A stretch of 64,000 bases of DNA from Beijerinckiaceae bacterium (GCA_947452455.1 CANGBX010000006.1:124001-188000), one strand, 5' to 3'. Positions 46,025 through 55,459 are shown, numbered from the stretch's first letter. The notes: a model not told the origin generated them from the sequence alone. Numbers and translations: made by a program.

Positions 46025-46936
46025 TTAAAGTCGCGCTTCGATCTGTTTCACAGGCTGGGGCAAAGCTTCGCGCTGCTCCATACCCGCTTTCACAGCTGCC
46101 TGGACTTTTTCAAACGCGCGCACTTCGATCTGGCGCACGCGTTCGCGCGAAATGTTGAACTCTTCAGAAAGCTCTTCGAGCGTGATGGGCTCATCGAGCA
46201 AACGGCGTGCCTGAAAAATCCGGCGCTCGCGCTCATTCAGGACAGACAGAGCTGAACGCAAAGCCGCGATCCGATTGTCGCTTTCTTCTTGTTCAACGAG
46301 AAGGCTTTCTTGACTGGCGGAATCATCCACCAGCCAGTCCTGCCATTCGCCGCCGCCTTCGCCTTCTGTGCGCAAAGGCGCATTGAGCGAGGCATCGCCC
46401 GACATGCGGCGGTTCATATCCACCACATCCTGTTCGGTGACGCCCAGTCGGGTGGCGATATGCGTCACTTGGTCGGGGCGCAGATCACCATCTTCCAGCG
46501 CGGAGATTTGGCTCTTGGCCTTGCGCAGATTGAAGAAGAGTTTTTTCTGGTTCGCGGTCGTGCCCATTTTCACGAGCGACCAAGACCGCAGGATGTATTC
46601 CTGGATCGAAGCGCGGATCCACCACATGGCATAAGTGGCGAGGCGGAAGCCCTTCTCGGGCTCGAACCGCTTCACAGCCTGCATCAGGCCGACATTGCCC
46701 TCGGAAATGACTTCGCCAATCGGCAGTCCATAGCCGCGATAACCCATCGCAATTTTGGCGACGAGACGCAGATGTGAGGTGACGAGACGGTGGGCCGCAT
46801 CGCGGTCACCATGTTCGCGCCAACTGCGGGCCAGCATATATTCCTCTTGCGGCTCCAACATCGGGAACCGCCGGATCTCGGCGAGATAGCGGGATAGACC
46901 GCTCTCGGAAGAGATCATCGGGAGTGCAGCAGCCAT
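46025..46936 (-). CDS. rpoH: RNA polymerase sigma-32 factor RpoH
   Basis: 303 residues. Region 2 has SEGNVGLMQAVKRFEPEKGFRLATYAMWWI (about 79-108), the RpoH box is QKKLFFNLRKAKSQ near 131, and region 4.2 has LEELSEEFNISRERVRQIEVRA near 256. It directs heat-shock transcription. AGGAGGG lies 4-5 bases before the ATG. No obvious thermosensor hairpin covers this site in the short leader that I can read. Follows rluD on the same strand, as in other Rhizobiales. Confidence 0.95.
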   Translation of the reverse strand: MAAALPMISSESGLSRYLAEIRRFPMLEPQEEYMLARSWREHGDRDAAHRLVTSHLRLVAKIAMGYRGYGLPIGEVISEGNVGLMQAVKRFEPEKGFRLATYAMWWIRASIQEYILRSWSLVKMGTTANQKKLFFNLRKAKSQISALEDGDLRPDQVTHIATRLGVTEQDVVDMNRRMSGDASLNAPLRTEGEGGGEWQDWLVDDSASQESLLVEQEESDNRIAALRSALSVLNERERRIFQARRLLDEPITLEELSEEFNISRERVRQIEVRAFEKVQAAVKAGMEQREALPQPVKQIEARL

Positions 46937-47220
46937 CAAACCCTCCTGTTTCAGATCCCCCAGAATTGGGCAGATCCGTCCCCGGCCAACCGTGTGGTCG
47001 CGCTCGGCTCGGTTCTAAAGATAGTTTTGCTCAACCGTGGCTAAAAGGGGGCGGAAGCAAAGGACGCATGAGTGTTGCAATTATGCTTTTGAGAACAGGT
47101 TTGGAGCCCTTAAGGTTCAATAAAATCTTTTACTGGCAAAGGTTTAGGTTTTTGTAGGCAGATGGCCGCTCACCCTTCACGCAGCGGGCGTCCTTGAAAT
47201 ATTTTTTTGTCACGTTCCCG
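46937..47220. other. 284-base gene-free region between rluD and rpoH
   Basis: This must hold the rpoH promoter(s). I see an AT-rich middle section but no confident -35/-10 pair, no terminator hairpin after rluD and no open frame with coding character. Confidence 0.4.
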
Positions 47221-48348
47221 TCAGCGGCCAGAATCTGTCCGAAGCGCCGCTTCCAGAGCTGCCAATTCGGGCGGCAGGGCGCTTTCGAATTCCAGCTCTT
47301 CACCCGTGATGGGATGTTCGAAGCCAAGACGGGCGGCATGCAGGGCTTGGCGCGCGCCAAGTTTTTCGAGCGCCGCGCTTGTGGCGGGGCCAAGATGCAA
47401 GGCCTTGGTTTTGAAACCCGCGCCATAGACGGCATCCGCCAGAAGCGGGTGGCCGATATGGGCCATGTGCACGCGGATCTGATGCGTGCGGCCCGTCTCC
47501 AATTGGCAGGCAATGAGTGACACATCGCTGGTGCCCGAAGTGAAACTGTCTTGCGCTTCCCAATGGGTGATAGCTTCGCGCGCATCTTCGCGATTGGAGA
47601 CCGCCATTTTTTCGCGATTGTGCGGATGGCGTGCAATGGCAGCGTCCACCATGCCCGCTTTGCGATTCAAGCGGCCCCAGACAAAGGCGATATATTCACG
47701 CGTCAGCGACATGGTGCGACCATGATCGGCAAACAAAGCAGACAAGCCCTGATGCGTCGCATCTGATTTGGCAACCACCAAAAGGCCGGACGTATCTTTG
47801 TCGATGCGGTGAACAATGCCGGGGCGTCTCACGCCGCCAATGCCGGAGAGACTATCTCCGCAATGAGCAATCAGCGCATTCACCAAAGTGCCTGTCTCAT
47901 GGCCACCTGCGGGATGCACGACGAGTCCGGCGGGCTTGTTGATGATGATGAGATGCGCATCTTCAAAAACAATATCGAGCGGAATGTTTTCACCGCGCGG
48001 CTCTGCCGGCAGAGGCGGGGGAACATCCACGCTCACCACTTGGCCGACGCGCGCTTTCGCGCCCGCATCCGAGACCGTCTTTCCATCGACTTGCACGCGA
48101 CCTTCTTCGATCAACGCGCGCAAGCGTGTGCGCGACAGTGCAATGGATGCAGCTTCGGCGCGTGCAGCGAGCACTTTGTCGAGGCGCTGTCCGGCTTCCT
48201 CGGGCGTGATCTCATAGACGGTCGCACCCGTCTCGGGCGTAGCGAGCGGGGCGGTGGGGAGCTTGGGCTCCTTGGGGCGCATCCGCTCGGCCCGTTCGGC
48301 CTCCGCGGTGATGCCGGCTTGATAGCGGCGCTTGGCGTGTTGGTTCAT
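47221..48348 (-). CDS. rluD: RluA-family 23S rRNA pseudouridine synthase (RluD-like)
   Basis: 375 residues from MNQHAKRRYQAGIT. An S4 RNA-binding domain (about 60-115, RLRALIEEGRVQVDG) precedes the catalytic domain with GIVHRIDKDTSGLLVVAK near 187 (active-site Asp) and LETGRTHQIRVHMA near 289. RluD modifies helix 69 of 23S rRNA. An N-terminal extension of about 45 residues is longer than in E. coli; the true start may lie further in. Confidence 0.88.
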   Translation of the reverse strand: MNQHAKRRYQAGITAEAERAERMRPKEPKLPTAPLATPETGATVYEITPEEAGQRLDKVLAARAEAASIALSRTRLRALIEEGRVQVDGKTVSDAGAKARVGQVVSVDVPPPLPAEPRGENIPLDIVFEDAHLIIINKPAGLVVHPAGGHETGTLVNALIAHCGDSLSGIGGVRRPGIVHRIDKDTSGLLVVAKSDATHQGLSALFADHGRTMSLTREYIAFVWGRLNRKAGMVDAAIARHPHNREKMAVSNREDAREAITHWEAQDSFTSGTSDVSLIACQLETGRTHQIRVHMAHIGHPLLADAVYGAGFKTKALHLGPATSAALEKLGARQALHAARLGFEHPITGEELEFESALPPELAALEAALRTDSGR

Positions 48349-48421
48349 AAGACAAGCCCATAGCACGTCCGGCGGTTTGCCACTAAACGTCAGGCATCTT
48401 TTTTCATGATTGGTCCCGCCC

Positions 48422-49660
48422 GTGCCGCCATTTGCATCCAAAACAGCTGCCGTCATCGGGGCGGGGCCTGCGGGTCTGATGGCCGCGCAGGAATTGGCCC
48501 GTGCGGGCCTTGCGGTCACGGTCTTCGACCGGATGGCGAGCCCGGCGCGCAAATTCCTGTTGGCCGGGCGCGGCGGGCTCAATCTGACCCATAGCGAGCC
48601 GCTGGATGTGTTCATGACGCGCTATGGCGCGGCGGCCGGGGATTTGGCGCCGATCATCGCCGCCTTCACACCCGATATGTTGCGGGCATGGAGTGACGAG
48701 CTGGGCGAGCCGACTTTTGCGGGCTCGAGCGGGCGCGTCTTTCCCAAAAGCTTCAAAGCCTCGCCATTGCTGCGCGCCTTTTTGCGACGCTTGGATGGGA
48801 TGGGCGTGCGTTTGCGGGCGCGCCATTCTTTCGCAGGCTTTGATGAAAATGGCCGCCCGATCCTCACCGATCAAACAGGGTCGCCTATTCCAGAGACGTT
48901 TGATGTTTACGTCTTTGCGCTGGGTGGCGCTTCATGGCCCAAGCTTGGATCTGATGCGCGCTGGTGCGCGGCTTTTTCGGCGCGTGGATGGGATGTGCGC
49001 CCCTTTATGCCTGCCAATTGCGGCTTTGATGTCGATTGGTCGGAGCATTTCATCTCGCGCTTTGCAGGCGAGCCGCTGAAATCTGTGCGCCTGTCTTGCG
49101 GCGAACATGAAACGCGCGGTGAAGTGATGATCGCAAAAAGCGGCGTTGAGGGCGGTGGCATTTATGCTTTGTCAGCGCCTTTGCGCGAGGCCATTGTGCG
49201 CGATGGTATGGCGCATTTGCAGATTGATTTGCGCCCGGATGTGAGTGCCGATGAATTGAGCCAACGCTTGTCGCGTCCGCGTGGCTCGCAATCCTTGTCG
49301 AATGTGCTGCGCAAAGCAGCGGGATTGTCGCCTGTGGCTGTAGGTTTGTTGCGCGAAGTGCAGCGCGATTTGCCTGATGATGCGCAAGAGCTCGCAGCGC
49401 TGATCAAAAGCCTGCCTCTGGCTTTGTTGCGCCCGCGCCCGATTGAGCGCGCCATTTCCTCGGCAGGAGGTCTGGCCTTTCATGAGGTCGATGACGGGCT
49501 CATGCTGCGCCAAGCGCCGGGGCTTTTTGTCTGCGGGGAAATGCTCGATTGGGAGGCGCCCACCGGGGGGTATCTGCTGCAGGCCTGTTTTGCGACCGGC
49601 TTTGTGGCGGGGCGAGCTGCAGCGCATTATGCGGCAGGGCTTGGCCTTTTGCGCCAATGA
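48422..49660 (+). CDS. TIGR03862-type FAD-dependent oxidoreductase (HI0933-like flavoprotein)
   Basis: About 412 residues. The FAD-binding GxGxxG is in VIGAGPAGLMAAQELARAG near residue 10, then RKFLLAGRGGLNLTHSEP near 43, ALGGASWPKLGSD near 165 and the C-terminal GEMLDWEAPTGGYLLQACFATG near 375. These are hallmarks of the HI0933/TIGR03862 flavoproteins, whose reaction is unknown. The start is uncertain: GTG 48422 was chosen over TTG 48410; neither has a Shine-Dalgarno. Divergent from rluD. Confidence 0.83.
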   Translation: MPPFASKTAAVIGAGPAGLMAAQELARAGLAVTVFDRMASPARKFLLAGRGGLNLTHSEPLDVFMTRYGAAAGDLAPIIAAFTPDMLRAWSDELGEPTFAGSSGRVFPKSFKASPLLRAFLRRLDGMGVRLRARHSFAGFDENGRPILTDQTGSPIPETFDVYVFALGGASWPKLGSDARWCAAFSARGWDVRPFMPANCGFDVDWSEHFISRFAGEPLKSVRLSCGEHETRGEVMIAKSGVEGGGIYALSAPLREAIVRDGMAHLQIDLRPDVSADELSQRLSRPRGSQSLSNVLRKAAGLSPVAVGLLREVQRDLPDDAQELAALIKSLPLALLRPRPIERAISSAGGLAFHEVDDGLMLRQAPGLFVCGEMLDWEAPTGGYLLQACFATGFVAGRAAAHYAAGLGLLRQ

Positions 49661-49705
49661 CGTTCTAATGGGCGTGTTAAAATCATTCAGCAAGGCAGGC
49701 GTAAC

Positions 49706-50455
49706 GTGAATTCTCTGGAGCGCATGATCGTCATTCTCGATCTGTTCGAGGGTGAGCGGCTCGAATGGACCCTTGAAGATATGCTGGCGCGTCTCGGCTA
49801 TACGCGCTCCACGCTCTATCGCTATTTGAAAGTCTTGACTGACACGGGTCTGCTCACCTCGCTGCCGGATGTTGGTTATACGCTTGGGCCCCGCGTGGCC
49901 GAGCTCGATTTTTCGATGCGCAGGCGTGATCCGATGATCAGCGCAAGTCGCCCAATCATGACCGAACTGGTGCAGGAATTTCCCGGCATCGCACTTTTGT
50001 GCCGACGCTACCGCGATCGTGTCCTGTGCGTGTTTCAGGAGCGCGGCACAGCCTCTTTCCGGTCCAATTATGAGCGTGGCCTAGCAAGGTCGCTTTTTCG
50101 CGGCGCGGCCTCACGTATTATTTTGGCCAATTTACCCTCTGCGCAAGTACGCAGGGTTTATGAAGCTGATCCGCAGGCCGTGCTGGATGCTGGCCTTGGC
50201 ACCTCTATCAATGAATTGCGTGCCAGCCTGCGAACCATGCGGCAGGCGGGTTTTGACCAGACAGAAAGCCAGGTGACGCGAGGCGTGGTGGGTGTTGCCG
50301 CGCCTATCTTTGATCGCCGCAATAATGTGCTGGGGTCGCTCGGTCTGACCGTCGAGCAGGAAAATCTCTCCGAGGAACGGCTGACGCAAATGGCCAATCG
50401 GGTCATGCACTGCGCTCGAATTGTCACTCGGGCCATCGCCCGTGACGGCGCTTGA
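49706..50455 (+). CDS. IclR-family transcriptional regulator
   Basis: 249 residues. The N-terminal winged helix (about 1-60, LEDMLARLGYTRSTLYRYLKVLTDTGLL) and the C-terminal effector domain with RGVVGVAAPIFDRRNNVLGSLGLTV (about 190-216) are typical of IclR. GTG start, with only a weak ribosome site. It is 120 bases upstream of the class II aldolase gene on the same strand and probably controls the catabolic genes that follow. Effector unknown. Confidence 0.88.
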   Translation: MNSLERMIVILDLFEGERLEWTLEDMLARLGYTRSTLYRYLKVLTDTGLLTSLPDVGYTLGPRVAELDFSMRRRDPMISASRPIMTELVQEFPGIALLCRRYRDRVLCVFQERGTASFRSNYERGLARSLFRGAASRIILANLPSAQVRRVYEADPQAVLDAGLGTSINELRASLRTMRQAGFDQTESQVTRGVVGVAAPIFDRRNNVLGSLGLTVEQENLSEERLTQMANRVMHCARIVTRAIARDGA

Positions 50456-50575
50456 GGCCCGCGTCAATTCCTGTGGCCAGCGCCAGATGAAACCTGTATG
50501 GAAACAAGGGACGGACCCCGACATACAAGGGGCCGCAGACATTCAAGACTGACGCAAGCAGCGGAGGAACACGCG

Positions 50576-51343
50576 ATGACCGATCTGGGTCAATTGAAGG
50601 AAGAGCTCGTCACGGCGAACCATATTCTCGCCCATCATCATGTTGTCGATTCCTTCGGCCATATTTCCGTTCGCCATCCTGGCAATCCGAACCATTTCTT
50701 GATGTCACGTGCGCGCGCTCCGGCCTGCACGGTCGAAGGCGACATTATGGAATTCAAGCTCGACGGCACGATTGTCGGCGAAGAAGTCGGCAAGCCCTAT
50801 TCGGAACGTTTCATCCATGGCGCCATTCTGGAAGCGCGCCCCGATGTCATGTGCGTCGTGCACAATCACAGCCCGAACGTTGTGCCCTTCACCGTCACGG
50901 GCCGCAAAATGCGCCCGATCATGCATATGTGCGCGCCGATCGGCACGGATATTCCCAACTGGGATATCGGCCACAAGTTCGGCTATGACACCAATCTGCT
51001 CGTCACCAATATGGACATGGGCCGCGACCTCGCCAAGACGCTTGGCAATCGCACCGTGTCGCTGATGCGCGGCCATGGTTCGGTTGTGGTTGGCCGTTCG
51101 ATCCGTGAATCCGTGTTCACCGCCGTCTATATGGAAATCAACGCCGAGATGCTGATCAAGGCGCTGCAGATGGGCGAAGTCGAATATATGCACGAGACGG
51201 AAGTCGCCGCGAACACCAAGGGTCGCGCGGGCTTCACATGGGAACGCGGTTGGGAAAACTGGTGCCGCGAGGTCAACCGTCCCTATCGTTCGCAGAGCTG
51301 GGACATGGGTCCGGGCTTCTCGCGCACGGATCCGACGCTTTAA
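50576..51343 (+). CDS. Class II aldolase/adducin family protein
   Basis: 255 residues. The zinc site is formed by VVHNHSPNVVPF near residue 99 (two His) and a later His in LMRGHGSVVVG near 164; FGHISVRHPGNPNHFLMSRA near 28 is the substrate phosphate/carboxylate loop region. The family includes sugar-phosphate aldolases and dihydroxyphthalate-type decarboxylases; which it is cannot be told. GGAGG lies 8 bases before the ATG. Part of the accessory catabolic cluster; followed by a palindromic repeat. Confidence 0.85.
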   Translation: MTDLGQLKEELVTANHILAHHHVVDSFGHISVRHPGNPNHFLMSRARAPACTVEGDIMEFKLDGTIVGEEVGKPYSERFIHGAILEARPDVMCVVHNHSPNVVPFTVTGRKMRPIMHMCAPIGTDIPNWDIGHKFGYDTNLLVTNMDMGRDLAKTLGNRTVSLMRGHGSVVVGRSIRESVFTAVYMEINAEMLIKALQMGEVEYMHETEVAANTKGRAGFTWERGWENWCREVNRPYRSQSWDMGPGFSRTDPTL

Positions 51344-51352
51344 GGACCCCTC

Positions 51353-51437
51353 CGTCATTGCGAGCGAAGCGAAGCAAGCCAGAAGCTTCACGCAAAGCCT
51401 CTGGGTTGCTTCGGAGCTCACGCTCTTCGCAATGACG
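51353..51437. repeat. Dispersed palindromic repeat, copy 6
   Basis: Outer arms CGTCATTGCGAG and GCAATGACG, with an imperfect inner stem (AAGCCAGA and TCTGGGTT). It lies between the aldolase and binding-protein genes, on the same strand. With copy 7 it brackets the binding-protein gene. Confidence 0.85.
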
Positions 51438-51461
51438 GCGTATAACAACAGGAGAGGAAAG

Positions 51462-52481
51462 ATGAAACATTCCGCTAAAGCTGCTCTGTTTGTAGCGTTG
51501 CTGGCATCGGGCGTTGCGCAAGCCGCCGATAAAGTTTCTGTCGCAGTCGTCAACGCCTCGAGCGATGCAGCGCTCTTCATTGCTGATGTCAAGGGCTATT
51601 ACAAAGCCGAAGGCATTGAAGCGGAATTCGTCTCCTTCGATACGGGCGCGAAAATGGTGGCGCCACTTGGTGCGGGCCAGCTTGATATTGGCGGCGGCGC
51701 GGCATCGGCCGGTCTCTACAATGCCGTTGATCGTGGCATCAAAATCAAAATCGTCGCTGACAAGGCGCATAATGTGAAAGGCGCTGGTTTTCAGGCTTTC
51801 ATGGTCCGCAAGGATTTGATCGAAAGCGGCAAGGTGAAGAGCTTTGCTGATCTCAAGGGCATGAAGGTTGCGATCACAGGTGCGGGTGGTTCTGATGCTT
51901 CCGTGCTCAACGAGGCCATGAAGAATGGCGGCCTGACTTACAATGATGTCGAGAAAGTCTATCTCGGCTTCCCGCAACATGCGGTGGCGTTCCAGAATGG
52001 CGCGATTGCCGCGAGCATTTCGACGGAGCCGACTGTCTCGAAAATTGTCGAGCTCGGCGCGGCTGTGCGCTTCAAGGGCAATGACGAATTCTATCCCAAT
52101 GCCCAGACAGCGACGATCCTGATGTCGGGTGACTTTGCTGAAAAGCGCCCTGAAGTCGCCAAGCGTTTCATGAAAGCCTATTTGCGCGCGGTGCGTGAAT
52201 TCAATGCGTCGATTGTGAATGGCCGCATTGCGGGTCCCGGTGCCGATGAAATGGTGAAGATCCTCGCCAAATATTCGGTCATCAAGGATGAAGCCACGCT
52301 GCGCTCGATGATCGTTCATGGCACCGATCCGGACGGCAAGCTCAATGTTGAGAGCTTGAAGAAGGATTTGGCTTTCTTCAAAGAGCAGGGCGATGTGACG
52401 GGCAAAGTCACGGTTGAGCAAGTGCTGGATGAAAGCTTCATTCAGGCAGCTGTGAAAGAATTGGGCCCAGCCAAGCGGTAA
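51462..52481 (+). CDS. NMT1/SsuA-like ABC transporter substrate-binding protein (orphan)
   Basis: 339 residues. A signal peptide (KAALFVALLASGVAQA, cut near 22) precedes a periplasmic binding protein of the NMT1/TauA/SsuA type: FIADVKGYYKAEGIEAEFVSFDTGAKMVAPL near 40 and ADLKGMKVAITGAGGSDASVLNEAM near 130. GGAGAGGAAA lies just before the ATG; an upstream ATG inside the repeat was rejected. No permease or ATPase gene is adjacent. Flanked by repeat copies 6 and 7. Confidence 0.88.
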   Translation: MKHSAKAALFVALLASGVAQAADKVSVAVVNASSDAALFIADVKGYYKAEGIEAEFVSFDTGAKMVAPLGAGQLDIGGGAASAGLYNAVDRGIKIKIVADKAHNVKGAGFQAFMVRKDLIESGKVKSFADLKGMKVAITGAGGSDASVLNEAMKNGGLTYNDVEKVYLGFPQHAVAFQNGAIAASISTEPTVSKIVELGAAVRFKGNDEFYPNAQTATILMSGDFAEKRPEVAKRFMKAYLRAVREFNASIVNGRIAGPGADEMVKILAKYSVIKDEATLRSMIVHGTDPDGKLNVESLKKDLAFFKEQGDVTGKVTVEQVLDESFIQAAVKELGPAKR

Positions 52482-52489
52482 TTTTATAT

Positions 52490-52573
52490 CGTCATTGCGA
52501 GCGAAGCGAAGCAATCCAGAAGCCTCTCGTGTCACCTCTGGATTGCCGCGTCGCTTTGCTCCTCGCAATGACG
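52490..52573. repeat. Dispersed palindromic repeat, copy 7
   Basis: Outer arms CGTCATTGCGAG and CTCGCAATGACG and inner arms AATCCAGA and TCTGGATT. It lies between the convergent binding-protein and amidohydrolase genes, next to a terminator. Confidence 0.9.
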
Positions 52574-52587
52574 GCTGTGGCGCCCAT

Positions 52588-52619
52588 GAAAAAACCCGCC
52601 GGTTACCCGGCGGGTTTTT
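52588..52619. terminator. Bidirectional terminator between binding protein and amidohydrolase
   Basis: ACCCGCCGG and CCGGCGGGT pair around TTAC, with an A-run on the left and TTTTT on the right. Confidence 0.82.
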
Positions 52620-52644
52620 CAGTTTGCTGCTTCGGCTTTTGATC

Positions 52645-53661
52645 TTATTTGATGCCGAGCAGTTTCTGGGCGTTCTTGTAATAGATCTTTTCGCGCATCG
52701 TGTCTGACATTTGAACTTCAGACAGAACCTTGATGGTGTCGCGAATGTAGCCAGGACCCTTTTCAGGATCGAAGGGCGAGTCAGAGGCAAACAGAACCTT
52801 GTCTTCGCCGTAGAATGCCAGACCACATTCGGTTGCAGGCTTCGAGCCGAACACCGCAGTGTCAGCATAGAAATCCTTGAAGTAATCGAATGGACGCTTC
52901 TTCAAGCCTGCGAGCACCACGGAATAATCTTCATCCGAAGTACGCTTGCCCAGCTGATCCCAACCCGGACCGACGCGACCTTCGAAGTAGGGAACCATTG
53001 CGCCCAAGTGATGCGCGAGCACTTTGAGTTCCGGCAGCTTGTCCATCATGCCCGAGAACACGAGACGCGCCATGGCGGCCGATGTTTCGTAGGGCCAGCC
53101 GAAGGTCCACCAGATTTCATACTTGGACTTCGACTCGTTCTTGTAATCAGCCAGATCGCCCGCAGCGCGCGAGGGATGCAGGAAGATCGGCTTGCCATGC
53201 TTGGCGGCCAGTTCGAAGATCGGGAAATATTTGGGGTGGTCGAGCGGATCACCATTGATGTTGGTGTGCAGCTGGATCGCATTGGCGCCGAGCTGGAAAG
53301 CGCGCTCGGCTTCTTTCCAGGCATTGTCCGAGTTCATCGGCAGTGAGGCCAAGAAACCGCAGAACTGGTCGGGGTGCTTGTGCACGAGTTCGGCCATGCC
53401 GTCATTGCCTAGGCGCGCAAATTCTTCGACCTGCGTGGGAGTGCCCAGTGATTCCAGCGGCGGCATGCCGAGCGAGATCACCTGCTTGTAATCATGATCC
53501 TTGCGGAACATGTCCACGCATTTCAGACGCTCATTGATGTCGTAAATGCAGGGAATGCCGCGCATGCGCTTGCCAATGTCTTTGGCAGCACCTTCGGAAT
53601 TCATCATCTTGTCCCAGAGAGCCTGGGGGAAGAAATGGTTGAACGCATCAATGTAACGCAT
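52645..53661 (-). CDS. Amidohydrolase of the ACMSD/gamma-resorcylate decarboxylase family
   Basis: 338 residues, TIM-barrel type. MRYIDAFNHFFPQALW starts the protein; in the family the first metal motif is His-x-His, but here the first position is Phe (F6-N7-H8). Later ligands are visible: FLHPSRAAGD near 166, LAHHLGAMVPYFEGR near 222 and ASDSPFDPEKG near 297. Relatives decarboxylate or hydrolyse carboxylated aromatic-ring compounds. Divergent from the LysR gene, which probably regulates it. Substrate unknown. Confidence 0.83.
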   Translation of the reverse strand: MRYIDAFNHFFPQALWDKMMNSEGAAKDIGKRMRGIPCIYDINERLKCVDMFRKDHDYKQVISLGMPPLESLGTPTQVEEFARLGNDGMAELVHKHPDQFCGFLASLPMNSDNAWKEAERAFQLGANAIQLHTNINGDPLDHPKYFPIFELAAKHGKPIFLHPSRAAGDLADYKNESKSKYEIWWTFGWPYETSAAMARLVFSGMMDKLPELKVLAHHLGAMVPYFEGRVGPGWDQLGKRTSDEDYSVVLAGLKKRPFDYFKDFYADTAVFGSKPATECGLAFYGEDKVLFASDSPFDPEKGPGYIRDTIKVLSEVQMSDTMREKIYYKNAQKLLGIK

Positions 53662-53757
53662 GGAAACCTCCCGTGTTGGCCACAGCGGTAGGCGCTGGCG
53701 CGGGCTTTTTCCAATACAGAGCTTGAACAGGAGCTATAAATAGTTTTTATAGCTCCC

Positions 53758-54675
53758 ATGGATTTGCGTCAGCTCCGATATTTTCTGGCCGTGGCCGAGG
53801 CGGGCTCCTTCACCGCTGCCGCCAAGAGCTTGCATGTGTCCCAGCCGGCCTTGGGCTATCAGGTGAAGCAGCTGGAAGAGCGCTATGGCACGCCGCTGCT
53901 CGAGCGCCATTCGCGGGGTATCCGCACCACCAAGGCCGGTGCCGTTCTGGCCGAACATGCCCGCAAGATCATGGGCGAGGTCGAGGCGGCGGAAGCCGCG
54001 CTTGGCAAAATGCGCAAAACGCCCCAGCCGGTCATTTCGCTGGGCGTCACGCCGACCCCCGGCCGCGCCATTGCCCCTGAACTGGTGGCCGCATCCGCTC
54101 TGGGCACGGGGCCGAAAATCGCTCTGCGCGAAGGCTTGTCGGATGAGCTTGCCCGTTTGGTGCTCGCGGGCGAATTGGATGCGGCGCTTTGCTACGATCC
54201 GCAAGGTGTCGAGCGGCTTGGCCCCACCCCGCTCTATAGCGAAGATCTCTATCTCGTAGGCCCGCCCAATCTCGTTGGGAGAGAGGGAGATCTTGCCTTT
54301 GCCGATTTGGCGCGCTTGCCGCTGGTGCTCGACGGCTCTTTTCAAGCTGGCCGCCGTCTCATCGAACAGGCGGCGCGTGAGCGCGGCATGAGCCTTGATC
54401 TCATCGAGGCGGAAGCTGTCACCGTGAAGCGCGAATTGCTGGTGCGCCATGGGCGCTGCTCCATCGTGCCGCTGGGTCTCTTTTACGAGGAAATCCGCGC
54501 GGGGCAGCTTGCCGCCCGCCGCCTGACCGATCCGGCGGTCAGCCGCTCGCTGGTCCTCATCACGCGCGCCCAATTGCCCGCGGCGCGCCGTCGTGAGTTG
54601 GAAAATGCGCTGCAGCCGCTGGTCGCCAGCCGGATTGCCTCGGGCGAATTGGCTTGGCGGCGCCCAAGCGCTTGA
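53758..54675 (+). CDS. LysR-family transcriptional regulator
   Basis: 305 residues. The N-terminal helix-turn-helix is MDLRQLRYFLAVAEAGSFTAAAKSLHVSQPALGYQVKQLE (about 1-40), followed by the effector-binding domain. Divergently oriented to the amidohydrolase gene and 141 bases upstream of the cupin pair on its own strand, so either or both may be its targets. Confidence 0.92.
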   Translation: MDLRQLRYFLAVAEAGSFTAAAKSLHVSQPALGYQVKQLEERYGTPLLERHSRGIRTTKAGAVLAEHARKIMGEVEAAEAALGKMRKTPQPVISLGVTPTPGRAIAPELVAASALGTGPKIALREGLSDELARLVLAGELDAALCYDPQGVERLGPTPLYSEDLYLVGPPNLVGREGDLAFADLARLPLVLDGSFQAGRRLIEQAARERGMSLDLIEAEAVTVKRELLVRHGRCSIVPLGLFYEEIRAGQLAARRLTDPAVSRSLVLITRAQLPAARRRELENALQPLVASRIASGELAWRRPSA

Positions 54676-54816
54676 GCCTTGGGCAAATCCCGGTGCTTGA
54701 GATTGCACGGGGGCGACAAAAGGCTTATTCGAACATCAGTCGAAAGGCGGAGGCTAACTCCGCTCCGGCCGCAGCCGTGTCGGGAACCACCCCGACCCAC
54801 CATCTGGGAGAGAAAC

Positions 54817-55458
54817 ATGGCAGACGATTCACGAGTGACCAAGGGCGCGGCATCCGCCGATCTCGGTCACAATTCGGCGAACATGTCGGCAGAAGAAAAG
54901 CTGGCCACGCATTACCATTCCAAGAAAGACCGCATTTTCGTGCGTTCCATCCAGGGCGAATACAAGCTGCAAGACGAGCTTGATCGCCTGCGCTCCGTGC
55001 CGCGCGTCCGCAAGGCGAAGGACATTCCTTTTGTGGATGGCCCGCAATGCTTCAGCCGTCACTATGTCGAGCCCAAAGACGGCATCACGCAGACCTTCCA
55101 TTTCCATCTGGAAGAATATGCGCCGGGTGCAAGCTCGCAGCAGCATGGTCACGTCAATGAAGCGGCTTTCTATATTCTCGATGGCGAAGGCTACGAGATT
55201 CATGACGGCATCCGTTATGACTGGAAGGCTGGCGATGTCGCCATCGTGCACAACAATTGCGTGCACCAGCATTTCAATGCGTCGACCACCAAGCCCGCAC
55301 GCGCCATCGTCATCAAGACGAAGCCCATGTATCTCTTCCTGAACATGCTGTTCCAAAAGCAGGTGAAGTCCCGCTCGGTCGAACATTCCGAATATTCGGA
55401 AGGTTTCGAAGTGCGTGAGGCTGAACAGGACAATAATCATCCCAAGGGAGGCTATTGA
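54817..55458 (+). CDS. Monocupin protein A (metal-binding cupin)
   Basis: 213 residues. The N-terminal part is helical (residues 1-70); the cupin domain follows with motif 1 GASSQQHGHVNEAAFYILDG near 105 (HxH and Glu) and motif 2 GDVAIVHNNCVHQHFN near 141 (His). The metal ligands are complete. It resembles one half of bicupin ring-cleaving dioxygenases such as gentisate dioxygenase, but is a single domain. Its stop is two bases from the ATG of the second cupin gene, which implies equal synthesis and likely a heteromer. Confidence 0.82.
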   Translation: MADDSRVTKGAASADLGHNSANMSAEEKLATHYHSKKDRIFVRSIQGEYKLQDELDRLRSVPRVRKAKDIPFVDGPQCFSRHYVEPKDGITQTFHFHLEEYAPGASSQQHGHVNEAAFYILDGEGYEIHDGIRYDWKAGDVAIVHNNCVHQHFNASTTKPARAIVIKTKPMYLFLNMLFQKQVKSRSVEHSEYSEGFEVREAEQDNNHPKGGY

Positions 55459-55459
55459 T

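Noticed and set aside
51273-52868. A 531-codon open frame on the minus strand
   Set aside because: Antisense to the binding-protein gene and running through two repeats and a terminator; no recognisable domain.
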